A stretch of DNA of 64,000 nucleotides from Streptomyces sp. 35G-GA-8 (GTDB taxonomy: Bacteria; Actinomycetota; Actinomycetes; Streptomycetales; Streptomycetaceae): NCBI RefSeq assembly GCF_023534745.1, contig NZ_JAMHJQ010000006.1, positions 75,449 to 139,448 of the forward strand, given 5' to 3'. Below the pieces are notes generated by a model that saw only the letters and a program-made list of their open reading frames with translations, had not been told where the DNA came from and did not search any database. The translations under genes and the position numbers were made by a program. Shown in pieces: positions 38,357 to 46,697 of the stretch (position 1 is its first letter; every line of letters starts with the position of its first letter).

Positions 38357-38386
38357 TTGACATCCAATTATATGAATATATGGATT
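38357..38386 (+). promoter_or_regulatory. AT-rich promoter region of capA-like gene
   Basis: A consensus -35 TTGACA (38357-38362) opens a 35-bp block that is over 70 percent AT, extraordinary for this sequence. TGGATT at 18-bp spacing is the best -10. The block also contains an imperfect palindrome from CCAATTATAT to ATATATGG, which could be an activator or ECF-independent regulatory site. Confidence 0.5.
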
Positions 38387-38423
38387 CGTTGGGACGGTAT
38401 CCCCCGGAATTGGAGCCATCCCG

Positions 38424-39629
38424 ATGACGAAGCGCATGCGACAGGGAGCGGTGGCCGCAGCGGCGCTGCTCATCGGAACGGCGGCGGCCTGCGCCGCTCC
38501 CGAACGGCCCGCCGACCAGGTCCCGCACGGCCCGCCGCGGGCGGGCTCCGCGGCTCCCTCCGCCGCCGGCGGCGCCGCGGCGCCGGGGCGTGGATTCACG
38601 CTCGTCGCCTCGGGTGACGTGCTGCCGCACGACTCCGTCATCGACCGGGCGAACGCCGACGCGGACGGCGAGGGCTATGACTTCGGGCCGATGCTCGACA
38701 GTGTGAAACCGGTGGTCTCCGGCGCCGATGTGGCGATCTGCCACATGGAGACCGTGTTCGGCGAGAAGGACGGCTCGTACAGCGGCTATCCGGCCTTCGT
38801 GTCGCCGCCCGAGATCCCCGCCGGTCTGCGGACCACCGGCTACGACTCGTGCTCCACCGCCTCGAACCACAGCCTGGACGACGGAGCCGACGGGGTACGC
38901 CGTACCCTCGACGCGTTCGACAAGGCGGGCGTCCGGCACACCGGTACGGCACGCTCGGCGGCCGAGGCCGCGCGTCCCGCCCTGCTGACGGCGGGCGGCG
39001 CCAAGGTGGCCCAACTGGCCTACACCTTCGGCACCAACGACTACGACCTTCCCGAAGGACAGCCCTGGGCCGTCCGGCTCATCGACGAGCGGAAGATCGT
39101 CGCGGATGCCCGCGCCGCGCGCAAGGCGGGCGCCGATGTCGTCGTGATCAGCCTGCACTGGGGCACCGAATGGCAGACGGAACCCGACGAGGAGCAGCTG
39201 AGCCTGGGCAAGAAGCTCACCGCGTCGCGCACGAACGGCCGTCCCGACATCGATCTGATCCTCGGCACCCACGCCCATGTCCCGCAGCCGTACGAGAAGG
39301 TCAACGGCACCTGGATCATCTATGGGATGGGCGACCAGATCGCCGGGACGATGACCAACGACGACGGTGAGCTGGACGGGCGCGGCAACCATGGCTCGAT
39401 CGGCCGGTTCACCTTCGCGCCGCCCGCCGCGCCGGGGGAGCGCTGGCCGGTGAAGAAGGCCGAGTTCATCCCGCAGATGTGGGACCTCGACACCGGACGC
39501 GTGGTGAATCTGCCGGAGGCCGTACGGCGCGATGCCGAGCGGGACGACTACCGCGAGATCCAGTCGGACATCAGCGAGGCGGTCCTGAGCCGCGGCGCGG
39601 CGGCGGACGGCCTCACCGCGGGCCGCTGA
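38424..39629 (+). CDS. CapA family lipoprotein
   Basis: A 401-residue lipoprotein (lipobox AAAC, Cys23), with a Pro/Ala/Gly linker and then a CapA/PgsA-type metallophosphatase-like domain (about 58-345). Motifs seen are LVASGDVLPHDS, CHMETVFG, TASNHSLDDG, SLHWGTEW and LGTHAHVPQPYE, the usual metal ligand set. Relatives serve in poly-gamma-glutamate capsule export, but capBC partners are absent, so a different cell-envelope hydrolase role is possible. A TGGAG site precedes the ATG at 38424. Confidence 0.9.
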   Translation: MTKRMRQGAVAAAALLIGTAAACAAPERPADQVPHGPPRAGSAAPSAAGGAAAPGRGFTLVASGDVLPHDSVIDRANADADGEGYDFGPMLDSVKPVVSGADVAICHMETVFGEKDGSYSGYPAFVSPPEIPAGLRTTGYDSCSTASNHSLDDGADGVRRTLDAFDKAGVRHTGTARSAAEAARPALLTAGGAKVAQLAYTFGTNDYDLPEGQPWAVRLIDERKIVADARAARKAGADVVVISLHWGTEWQTEPDEEQLSLGKKLTASRTNGRPDIDLILGTHAHVPQPYEKVNGTWIIYGMGDQIAGTMTNDDGELDGRGNHGSIGRFTFAPPAAPGERWPVKKAEFIPQMWDLDTGRVVNLPEAVRRDAERDDYREIQSDISEAVLSRGAAADGLTAGR

Positions 39630-39733
39630 GCGGGACGCGGCGAGGGCGCCGGGAGCGCGCCGCGCGGACGCGGGCCGGGGTACGGGCGGAGGCGGCGGGG
39701 GCGCCGTACCCGGCCTGATCTCCCACCTCGGGC

Positions 39734-39934
39734 TAGGTCGTGTCTTCAAAGTAGCGCCGTCCGCCCGCAGGGCGGGCCCGGCGCCCGCCGCGGAGCGGCT
39801 GATGTCACCGCGGTGCGTGCGATCGCAAGGCGGAGGGTCTCCCCAGTACTGGACGTACTGGGGGTGACCCGACAACGCGGCGAGCGTGAGTGCCGGGCGT
39901 CGCCGGGCAGGCGGGACTTTGAAGACACGCCCTA
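39734..39934. mobile_element. MITE-like element, 197 bp, TA-flanked
   Basis: A non-coding element with 23-bp terminal inverted repeats matching at 20 of 23 positions (common core CGTGTCTTCAAAGT), at 39736-39758 and 39910-39932. Each end abuts a TA dinucleotide, the target duplication used by IS630/Tc1-type transposases. The interior is highly structured: CCGCCC/GGGCGG and a perfect 9-bp stem CCCCAGTAC with its complement and 5-base loop (39841-39863). It encodes no protein. I recall similar sequence being scattered in many Streptomyces genomes. The right end touches the universal stress gene and supplies the last base of its stop codon. Confidence 0.8.
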
Positions 39935-40390
39935 CGGGACGACCGTCACCGGCCAGCGGCCCGCCTTGACCAGCCGTACCGCCACCGAACCGATGATCCG
40001 GTGCCCCGCCGACTCCGAGGCCCCCACCACCACGGCGTCCGCCTTCAGCTCGTCGGCCGCGGTGACCAGCCCGCTGTACGGATCCCCGTGGAAGGTGTGG
40101 AACTCCCAGCGGACGTCCCAGACGTCCCTGACCCGCTCTATGGCCACCCGGATCTCCTCCACCAGACCCTCGGCGATCTCCCCGGTCGTCTCCGCGACCG
40201 GGGCGCCGAGGGCGGCGCCGGCCGGCATGACGGGCTGCACGTAGACGATGGCGAGCAGGGCGTTCTGCCGCCGGGCGAGTCCGCCGGCGTACGCGGCGGC
40301 GCGGAACGAGGACTGCGAACCGTCCACGCCGACGACGATCACCTTCGGGCCGTCGGTACCACGTTCGAATTGAGTGGGCTGCTGAGTCAC
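39932..40390 (-). CDS. Universal stress protein
   Basis: A 152-residue single-domain UspA-like protein starting VTQQPTQFERGTDGPKVIVVGVDGSQSS. The ATP-loop region near the C-terminus reads VVGASESAGHRIIGSVA; the second glycine of the usual G-x2-G-x9-G(S/T) pattern is replaced by Glu, so nucleotide binding may be altered. The GTG start at 40390 has no ribosome site but a TACCCT box lies 7 bases upstream, so the mRNA may be leaderless. The TAG stop is built from the TA target and first base of the MITE-like element. Confidence 0.9.
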   Translation of the reverse strand: MTQQPTQFERGTDGPKVIVVGVDGSQSSFRAAAYAGGLARRQNALLAIVYVQPVMPAGAALGAPVAETTGEIAEGLVEEIRVAIERVRDVWDVRWEFHTFHGDPYSGLVTAADELKADAVVVGASESAGHRIIGSVAVRLVKAGRWPVTVVP

Positions 40391-40638
40391 GGCACGCAGG
40401 GTATCCGCTCCCGGCGAACGGACCGGCGGCGGTCTCCCCGGCGCGCTGAGCACACGGTCCGGCACCCCGCGGCTCCGGTGCCTCCGGCCATTCGTGAGAG
40501 ACTGCTTCCCGCCCCGGAGTACCGGCGCCGCGTTCTCTTCATGGCTCACCCCATCGGGTACTTTCCCCCGGATAACCGGTGTTGGTGAGCGGCACGGAGC
40601 ATCCGCCGTGCGAGCCATTGGTCATGAAAAAGGATCAG

Positions 40639-41469
40639 ATGATTCCGGGGCGCCGTGCGGTCCTGCGGATCGCCGCCTGCCTCGGCGCCGCGCTCACCAC
40701 CCGGCTGCTCACCGCGGGGCAGGCCCAGACACCCGGCAGCCCCGTCCCGCCGCTCCCGTCCGGGGGAGGACAGCCGGTCAGCGGGGCGGGCGCCCCTGCC
40801 AAACCCTCCACGTACCGGCTCCAGCCGATGACGGAGGGCGCACAGTCCGGCTACCGCAGGCCGACGCTGCCGGTCCGCAAGGTACCGATCCTGGAGATGC
40901 CCGAACTGGGCCGCACGATGGTCCTCACCTTTGACGACGGGCCCCACCCCGACTACACCCCCGGCATCCTGCGCACACTGCGCCAATACGACGTACGCGC
41001 GATGTTCTTCGTCTGCGGCGAGATGGCCGACGCCAACCGTGATCTGCTGCGGGAGGCCGACGACGACGGCCACATCATCTGCAACCACACCTGGTCGCAT
41101 CCTCTGATGACCGCGCTCAGACCGTCTCAGATCCGCGCGGAGATGGGGCGTACGAGCGACGTGGTCGAGGACATCCTCGGCACCCCGCCCCTCTGGTACC
41201 GCGCGCCCTACGGCGCCTGGAACCGGTACGCCTTCGAGATCGGGTCCGAGATGGGCATGGAGCCGCTCGCCTGGACCGTCGACACACTCGACTGGGAGAC
41301 GCCCGGCACCGACACCATCGTCCGCAGAGTGCTGGACGGTGCCGGGCCGGGGGTCGTCGTCCTCAACCACGACGCGGGCGGCGACCGCTCGCAGAGTGTG
41401 GCGGCGCTGCGCCGCTATCTGCCCCGGTTGCTGGACGACGGATACCGCATCGCCGTGCCCCACCGATGA
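40639..41469 (+). CDS. Polysaccharide deacetylase (NodB domain)
   Basis: A 276-residue secreted carbohydrate esterase 4 protein. The N-terminus MIPGRRAVLRIAACLG has a twin-Arg motif, so Tat export is possible. The NodB domain (about 90-270) has TFDDGPHPDY (Asp99, Asp100), the metal motif HTWSH (His150, His154), RAPYGAWN and VVLNHDAGGDRSQ. It removes N- or O-acetyl groups from chitin, peptidoglycan or similar. An AAAAAGGA site supports the ATG at 40639; another in-frame ATG at 40624 is less well placed. It opens the surface-protein island. Confidence 0.9.
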   Translation: MIPGRRAVLRIAACLGAALTTRLLTAGQAQTPGSPVPPLPSGGGQPVSGAGAPAKPSTYRLQPMTEGAQSGYRRPTLPVRKVPILEMPELGRTMVLTFDDGPHPDYTPGILRTLRQYDVRAMFFVCGEMADANRDLLREADDDGHIICNHTWSHPLMTALRPSQIRAEMGRTSDVVEDILGTPPLWYRAPYGAWNRYAFEIGSEMGMEPLAWTVDTLDWETPGTDTIVRRVLDGAGPGVVVLNHDAGGDRSQSVAALRRYLPRLLDDGYRIAVPHR

Positions 41470-41499
41470 GACCGGCCCCCGGCCGCCCCCCCCGGCTGG

Positions 41500-42171
41500 T
41501 CAGTAGGTCCTGACCAGCCGGGCGAAGACGACGACATTGCCGTCGTACCCGTTCCTCTTCGAGTAGCCGCCGCCGCAGGTGATCACCCGTAGCTCGGGAT
41601 GGCCGGAGTCGCCGTAAACCCGGGCCGCCGGGAACTCGCTCTTCGAATAGACCTCCACCCCGTAGATCTCGAACACCCCCGTCTTGCCGTCGAAACGCTC
41701 CACCTCGATATGCGCGCCCTTCTCCAGCGAGCCGAGACCGAAGAAGACGGCGGGCCCGGACCTGTTGTCGACATGGCCGACGACCACCGCGGTGCCCCGC
41801 TGGCCGGGCGCGATGCCGTTCTGGTACCAGCCCGCCAGATTCGGGTCCCGCGGCGGCGGGGCGGCGATCCAGCCGTCCGGGTCCAGCCCCACATCCACGA
41901 CCGGCGCGTCGACCTTGAGCATCGGGATCCGTACCCGCGACATCGGCGCGTACGGCAGCGGCCTGACGATCGGCGCGGAGTCGGGGGCGGTGGCGGCGGC
42001 CGCCGCCGGATCGGGCACGCTGTCGAGCGCGGCGGCCGCCGCGGGCTGCGGTGGTCCCAGCGGTACGTCCACCCCGTTGCGCATCATCGCGATGCCGGTG
42101 AGCATGACGAGAGCCAGAACGCCCCAGGGCGAGCGCTTCCTCGACTCGCGGGCGCTGTGATTCAGCCCCAT
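41500..42171 (-). CDS. Class F sortase
   Basis: A 223-residue membrane-anchored sortase: a single N-terminal membrane segment (about 15-31), an Ala/Pro linker, then the sortase barrel. The catalytic triad is visible: His133 (VVGHVDN), Cys199 (VITCGG) and Arg218 (VVVFARL). The single-pass, short form and the VITC motif fit the class F branch of Actinobacteria. A GAAGGGAG site supports the ATG at 42171. It is divergent from a small secreted protein and near a second one, both with a membrane-and-Arg tail, so these are candidate substrates, although neither carries LPXTG. Confidence 0.9.
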   Translation of the reverse strand: MGLNHSARESRKRSPWGVLALVMLTGIAMMRNGVDVPLGPPQPAAAAALDSVPDPAAAAATAPDSAPIVRPLPYAPMSRVRIPMLKVDAPVVDVGLDPDGWIAAPPPRDPNLAGWYQNGIAPGQRGTAVVVGHVDNRSGPAVFFGLGSLEKGAHIEVERFDGKTGVFEIYGVEVYSKSEFPAARVYGDSGHPELRVITCGGGYSKRNGYDGNVVVFARLVRTY

Positions 42172-42480
42172 AGTTCTCCCTTCGTGGACGCCTGCACGCA
42201 CGGTAAGTGCGTCGCCTCCTGGCGGCGATCACTGAAAGGCGAACGGGTGGTGGGGCCGGTGGGGCTGACCCATCCGAGTAACCGGCACATAAAATCTCTG
42301 ACGGTCTGTGACCTGCGGATCCATCAGACGGATTCCCTTCTGGCGGCGTGTCGGCTCACCGGGGTGGACCAGCGCCGAAATGCGCTGCCCGGAAAGCCCG
42401 GTGAGGGTTCGTCATGGAGGGCGTACTCGTCGAATTTCCCGGAGCACCGCTTTGGGGCGCCTTCCGCTGGAGGTTCAACC
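42172..42480. other. Divergent promoter region, sortase / secreted protein
   Basis: A 309-bp gap with no supported gene. It contains an AT-richer patch near 42285-42300 where CTGACC (42265) and TAAAAT (42290), 19 bp apart, could form a promoter toward the secreted-protein gene. A GGAGG site precedes that gene at 42468-42475. Confidence 0.4.
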
Positions 42481-42966
42481 ATGCGTGCTTCACGCGCTCT
42501 GGCGGTGACCGCCACCGCCTGCGCGGCCGTGGTGCTCTCCGCGCCGCTGGCCGTCGCGACCAACGGTCCGACCAATGTCACCATCAATCCGTTCGAGGTC
42601 CACCAGGGCAGCACGATCGAGATCAGCGCCCGGGGCTGCGGCCACGGAGGCACCGTCACCTCGAACGCCTTCCGGCGGGTCGATCTGTCCGTGAACGCGT
42701 CGGGGCACTCCACGGCCAGGGCCCGGATCCTCGACGACGCGACACCGGGCAACTACAACCTGGCCGTCAGATGCTCGGACAACGACCGGGTCGCCACCCA
42801 CCAGTTCCGGGTGCTGGAAGGGCGGGGCGCGCTGGGCGGGCTCGGCGGCTCCATCGGTCCCAGTTCCACCGAGATGGCGGTCGGCGGCGGGCTCGTCGCC
42901 ACGGCGGCCGTCGGCGGTTCGCTCTTCCTCGCACGCCGCCGCCGGCCGGCCGGGGTGGGGATCTGA
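42481..42966 (+). CDS. Small secreted surface protein with GGLGGS-TM-Arg tail
   Basis: A 161-residue secreted protein. The signal peptide ends near LAVATNG; a beta-rich domain of about 85 residues follows (VTINPFEVHQGSTIEISARGC, two cysteines); the C-terminus reads GALGGLGGSIGPSSTEM, a membrane segment, and RRRRP. The tail has the three-part layout of a sortase signal but no LPXTG. A paralogue with the same tail lies 160 bp downstream in the opposite direction. A GGAGG site precedes the ATG. Function unknown; being beside a sortase and sharing the motif suggests surface display. Confidence 0.85.
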   Translation: MRASRALAVTATACAAVVLSAPLAVATNGPTNVTINPFEVHQGSTIEISARGCGHGGTVTSNAFRRVDLSVNASGHSTARARILDDATPGNYNLAVRCSDNDRVATHQFRVLEGRGALGGLGGSIGPSSTEMAVGGGLVATAAVGGSLFLARRRRPAGVGI

Positions 42967-43024
42967 CCGGGTGCCCTTCTCCCGGCAGCCTCCACCGGGG
43001 GTCCGCGAGGCCCCGAACGCCCGT

Positions 43025-43066
43025 CGCCCCGAGTCCTGACCGAGGACTCGGGGCGGGGGCCTTTTC
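43025..43066 (+). terminator. Intrinsic terminator after secreted-protein gene
   Basis: A perfect 13-bp stem (CGCCCCGAGTCCT and complement), 5-base loop, followed by GGGGCCTTTTCC. The short T-run makes it a classical rho-independent terminator. It lies between the two convergent secreted-protein genes and could serve both. Confidence 0.88.
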
Positions 43067-43126
43067 CTATGAGGAGGACGCCCGGGGCGTCCGGTGTACG
43101 GGCGGCCGGTGACCGGCCGCCGGTGA

Positions 43127-43666
43127 TCAGTGCTGACGGCTTGCCGTGCGCCGGCGTACGACATAGATCGTGCCGGTGGCCGCAGCGACCACCAGCGCCG
43201 CACCGGCGACGATTTCCGTGGTGTTGATCTCGCCCATGCTGCCGCCGAGACCTCCTCGCACGCCCGAGGGTACGACCGTGGCGTCCGTCGTACGGGTGAC
43301 GGTCGCGGCCGGTGTCGGGTTCCGCGTGGCACCCGCGATCCGGAGACTGGTCGTCCCCGACTGGCCGTTACAGGTGAAGGTCACCTGATATGTGGCGCCG
43401 GCCTTGGCGTCCCAGTCGACCGTGGCGGTGGCCGACTTGCCGGAGGGGATATTGACGGTGTCGAAGACCCCGGAGGAGGCGGTGGCGGTCGTACCGCAGT
43501 TGGTGACGGAGAGGGTCACCCTGCCCCCCGCCGCGACCGTGGAGGGCGTGACGGTGTACCGGAACGGCGCGTCTCCGCCGCTGACGGCGGCCGTCGAGGT
43601 GGGGGCGGTCAGTACGAGTGCGGACACTGCCATCAGAGCGGCGGACGCGGCACGTATCGCGCGCAT
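43127..43666 (-). CDS. Small secreted surface protein, paralogue of 42481 gene
   Basis: A 179-residue secreted protein with a signal peptide (about 1-27, ending STAAV), a beta-rich domain with two cysteines (TPSTVAAGGRVTLSVTNCG, VTFTCNGQ) resembling the other secreted protein, a Thr/Pro linker, and the C-terminal motif GVRGGLGGSMGEINTTE followed by a membrane segment and RRRTAS. The tail motif aligns well with its convergent neighbour (GGLGGSIGPSSTE). A GGAGGA site precedes the ATG. Its function is unknown. The pair plus the class F sortase make a small surface-display cluster. Confidence 0.85.
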   Translation of the reverse strand: MRAIRAASAALMAVSALVLTAPTSTAAVSGGDAPFRYTVTPSTVAAGGRVTLSVTNCGTTATASSGVFDTVNIPSGKSATATVDWDAKAGATYQVTFTCNGQSGTTSLRIAGATRNPTPAATVTRTTDATVVPSGVRGGLGGSMGEINTTEIVAGAALVVAAATGTIYVVRRRTASRQH

Positions 43667-43849
43667 GATGAATCCTCCGGGTCCCCGAGGAGCAGCTGCG
43701 GAACCGTTTCCACATAAGGCAGGGAATGCACCTCGATGCCGGAAACGCTAGGAGCGCGTTATCACAGCCGCGATCGCTGACGGGCGAATGGGGCACGGGT
43801 GTCCCCCGGGCGGCGGACATCCGTACCCCACTCGGAATCCGGTCCTCGC

Positions 43850-44614
43850 TCAGGACCCGATCCGCGGGAACAGATCGAGGAAGGGCGCCGCGGTCGCGCT
43901 GATCCCGCGGCCGTAGGGAGCGTCGAAGTCCCAGATGAGGAAGAGCAGGAACGCGATCAGCACGCTGAACAGCCCGGCCAGCAGCAGTTCCCGGAAGGTA
44001 CGGCGGATCTGCAGGACGAAGATCAGCCCCACCGTGACCACGGCGCCGATGATGAGACCGAACCAGACGACCCCCGGCATGGTGGCGCCCGCGCTCTGTC
44101 CTCGCGCGCCCCGGGCGTCGTCGGCGGCGGCCACCTGGTCGACCAGCGGCTGGTAGGCCTGTCCCTCCAGATCGGTTCTGGGCGGGTACTGGCTGACATC
44201 CGTGCGGATCCGGTCGAAGAGCTGGGTGCCCTTCGCGCTGAGCGCCTCGTGCTCGGACATGTGCGGCCACTCGGTGCGGACGACATAGGTGACATAGGCG
44301 TCGACGTCGGCGCGGATCCGGTCGCGCACCTCCGCGGGGTAGACCTGGACCCGCTGCTGGATCTCGTGCAGCGCCTGGGCCTCCTGGCGCACGGTCTCCT
44401 GCGCCGCGCTGCGGCCCTCCCAGACACCGGCGATCGCGAGACCCAGCACGATCGCGTAGATCACGCCGATCATCATGGTCATGTAATCCATGACGTCGGG
44501 GGTCTTCGAGGTGTCGTCGTCCTCGCGGACGCGACGGTTGTTGATGACGACGATGGTCAGGACGACCGCGCAGGCGGCGGCCATCGCGATGCTCAGAACG
44601 AGCCATTCCGACAT
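43850..44614 (-). CDS. DUF4239 (bestrophin-like) membrane protein
   Basis: A 254-residue membrane protein with two N-terminal segments (about 4-24 and 44-66), a soluble middle (about 70-180) and two C-terminal segments (about 182-205 and 212-232), the layout of the DUF4239 family that is distantly related to bestrophin channels. The conserved start of the second segment, MTMMIGVIYAIVLGLAIAGVW, is present. It begins 15 bp after the stop of the proline-rich protein gene, so the two form an operon. Function unknown. Confidence 0.85.
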   Translation of the reverse strand: MSEWLVLSIAMAAACAVVLTIVVINNRRVREDDDTSKTPDVMDYMTMMIGVIYAIVLGLAIAGVWEGRSAAQETVRQEAQALHEIQQRVQVYPAEVRDRIRADVDAYVTYVVRTEWPHMSEHEALSAKGTQLFDRIRTDVSQYPPRTDLEGQAYQPLVDQVAAADDARGARGQSAGATMPGVVWFGLIIGAVVTVGLIFVLQIRRTFRELLLAGLFSVLIAFLLFLIWDFDAPYGRGISATAAPFLDLFPRIGS

Positions 44615-44628
44615 GAGATCTCCGTGTG

Positions 44629-45342
44629 TCAGCGGGAGCGGGGACGCAGGACGGCTACGGCGAGCACGGCCGGGGCCGTGATCAGGAGCATCAGCACTAC
44701 GGGAGAAGGGCCGCTCCTCGGTCGATCACGGGTCGCCTTCCGATAGACGGGCAGCGCCACCGAGGACGGCGTGGGAGCCGCTGACGGGGTGGGCGAAGGC
44801 CGCGTGGGACTCGGGGCCGGTGGCTTGGGCGCGGGTGCGGGCGGCGGCGCGGGCGGCGGTGTGGGCCGGGGCCGCCTGAGGGGCGTCCGGGCGACCGGCG
44901 GGGGTGGTGCCGGTGCGACGCTGGGAGCCGGTGGCGGCGCGGGCGGCGACGGCCGGGGCGAAGGGGGCGGCGGTGCAGGAGGTGTCGGCGGCGGCGGAGG
45001 GCTGGGCTTGGGTGGCCGCGGCGGTTTCGGGGGTTTCGGCGGCTTCGATGGTTTGGGTGGCTTGGTCGGCTTGGGTGGTTTCGATGGTTTGGGTGGTTTC
45101 GATGGCTTCGGCGGTGGCTCGGGCGGCGGGGGAGGGGTCGGTGTGGGAGTCGGCCGGCAGTGGCCGCTGCCCGCGACGGCGACGACTCCTCCCGGGCCGC
45201 CGGGACCACCCGATCCGAGGGACGCGTGGGCACAGCCGCCGGCCAGCGCGGGCAGCGGGAGTGCCGACAGGGATATGAGAGCGGCGGCCGCGAGCAGCCG
45301 TCCGACGAGTGATCCATACACGGCCGAGAGTTTGTTCCCCAT
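44629..45342 (-). CDS. Proline-rich surface protein with C-terminal anchor
   Basis: A 237-residue protein: a signal peptide (about 1-35), a Gly-rich stretch, then about 140 residues of Lys-Pro and Pro-rich repeats (KPSKPPKPSKPPKPTKPP type) that would form an extended cell-wall-spanning stalk, and a C-terminal membrane segment (about 212-232, VVLMLLITAPAVLAVAVL) ending RPRSR. No LPXTG is present. Strong purine/pyrimidine bias in the DNA follows from the repeats. It is the first gene of the pair with the DUF4239 protein. Codon-level repeats may vary in number between strains. Confidence 0.78.
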   Translation of the reverse strand: MGNKLSAVYGSLVGRLLAAAALISLSALPLPALAGGCAHASLGSGGPGGPGGVVAVAGSGHCRPTPTPTPPPPPEPPPKPSKPPKPSKPPKPTKPPKPSKPPKPPKPPRPPKPSPPPPPTPPAPPPPSPRPSPPAPPPAPSVAPAPPPPVARTPLRRPRPTPPPAPPPAPAPKPPAPSPTRPSPTPSAAPTPSSVALPVYRKATRDRPRSGPSPVVLMLLITAPAVLAVAVLRPRSR

Positions 45343-45522
45343 CAGGCCCCGGCACGCGGGAAGTTGCTCGAATTCCCCCGAATAGGGGGATGTGGCGCCG
45401 ATGGCTTGCGCTGCGGAAGTTTTTTTCTCCGCGTTGAACGCGAGGCCGCCCCCGGTGCGTACTTAGGGCCATGAGCAGCGCAACCAGGCGCCTCAACTGG
45501 CCTACAGATAACGGGAGTTGAC

Positions 45523-46488
45523 ATGAACACCTGGCGGAACGCCTCGCTCGCGGTGACCGCGGTGGCCGTACTGGCCCTGACGACGGCGTGCGGTCAGGAC
45601 CAAGGGACCAACACCAACGGCCAGTCAGTCGGCGCCGCCAAACCGGCCGACGCCGGATACGGCTCCGACAGCGGATACGGCTCGGACAGCGGCTATGGAT
45701 CGGATACGGGCGCGGCGGGCGCCGCGGCGGCCAGGCCGGCCGGTCAACTCGCCGTGTGGGACAGCAAGAAGCTCGGCAAGGTGCTCACCGACGGCGAGGG
45801 GTTCACGCTCTACCGCTTCGACAAAGACACGGCGAGCCCGCCCAAGTCGAACTGCGAGGGCGACTGCGTGAAGGCCTGGCCGGTGGTGGCCGCGGGTGAC
45901 GCCAAGGCCGCGGCGGGCACCGACCCCGCGCTGCTCGGCGAGATCACCCGCGCCGACGGCACCAAGCAGCTCACCGTCGCCGGCTGGCCGATGTACCGGT
46001 ACGCCAAGGACACCAGTCCCGGCGACGCCAACGGCCAGGGGGTGGGCGGTACGTGGTTCGCCTCGGCGCCCGACGGCAAGAAGGCCGCGGTGGCCGGTGC
46101 CGGCTCCGACGCGACCCCCGCCGATCTTCCCGGGCTTTCGGTACGCAAGGACCCCAAACTCGGTGACATTGTGGTGGATTCGAAGGGAATGACGGTCTAT
46201 CGGTTCACGAAGGACTCCGCCTGGCCGATGAAGTCGGCCTGCGTCGGGGCCTGTCTGGAGAAGTGGCCGGTGGTCGCTCCCGTCGAGAAGAATGACACCG
46301 AAGGGATCATCAAGAAGGGCTTCGTGACCTTCGACCGGCCCGACGGAATCAAGCAGCAGAGCATCGACTGCTGGCCGATCTACACCTTCGCGGGCGACAC
46401 AAAGCCGGGAGATACCAATGGTCAGGGCGTTGGTGGCACCTGGTTCGCGGTTTCCCCGGATTCCAAGCTGGTGGGAGCGCCCAAGTAG
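45523..46488 (+). CDS. SCO0930-family lipoprotein with two COG4315 repeats
   Basis: A 321-residue lipoprotein (lipobox LTTAC, Cys23). A linker contains three in-frame copies of GYGSDS. Two repeats of about 110 residues follow, each with LYRF or VYRF, a paired-cysteine motif (CEGDCVKAWPVV; CVGACLEKWPVV) and GDxNGQGVGGTWFA. The paired cysteines suggest disulfide or copper binding, but that is not shown. A GGGAG site precedes the ATG at 45523. I recall the SCO0930 family name for this arrangement. A strong terminator lies downstream at 46515. Confidence 0.9.
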   Translation: MNTWRNASLAVTAVAVLALTTACGQDQGTNTNGQSVGAAKPADAGYGSDSGYGSDSGYGSDTGAAGAAAARPAGQLAVWDSKKLGKVLTDGEGFTLYRFDKDTASPPKSNCEGDCVKAWPVVAAGDAKAAAGTDPALLGEITRADGTKQLTVAGWPMYRYAKDTSPGDANGQGVGGTWFASAPDGKKAAVAGAGSDATPADLPGLSVRKDPKLGDIVVDSKGMTVYRFTKDSAWPMKSACVGACLEKWPVVAPVEKNDTEGIIKKGFVTFDRPDGIKQQSIDCWPIYTFAGDTKPGDTNGQGVGGTWFAVSPDSKLVGAPK

Positions 46489-46514
46489 TCCCCACTCCGA
46501 CGTCAGAGGCCCAT

Positions 46515-46552
46515 CGGTCCGCCGCCGCACCGTTCGGTGCGGCGGCGGACCG
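46515..46552 (+). terminator. Strong hairpin terminator after lipoprotein gene
   Basis: A perfect 17-bp stem (CGGTCCGCCGCCGCACC and complement) with a 4-base GTTC loop, 26 bp after the stop codon. It isolates the lipoprotein transcript from the methyltransferase gene. Confidence 0.9.
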
Positions 46553-46697
46553 GTCGCACGTGCCAGCGGCGTGTGACCAAGAACGGATCGCTAATTTCCG
46601 TTTGGGCTCGCTCTCTTGGCGGGCGATCAGTAGCCTCGGCTCGAACAACCGGCCGTGTACCTTGGCCGCATCCCGTGGCGACTTGTTGGAGACATCG

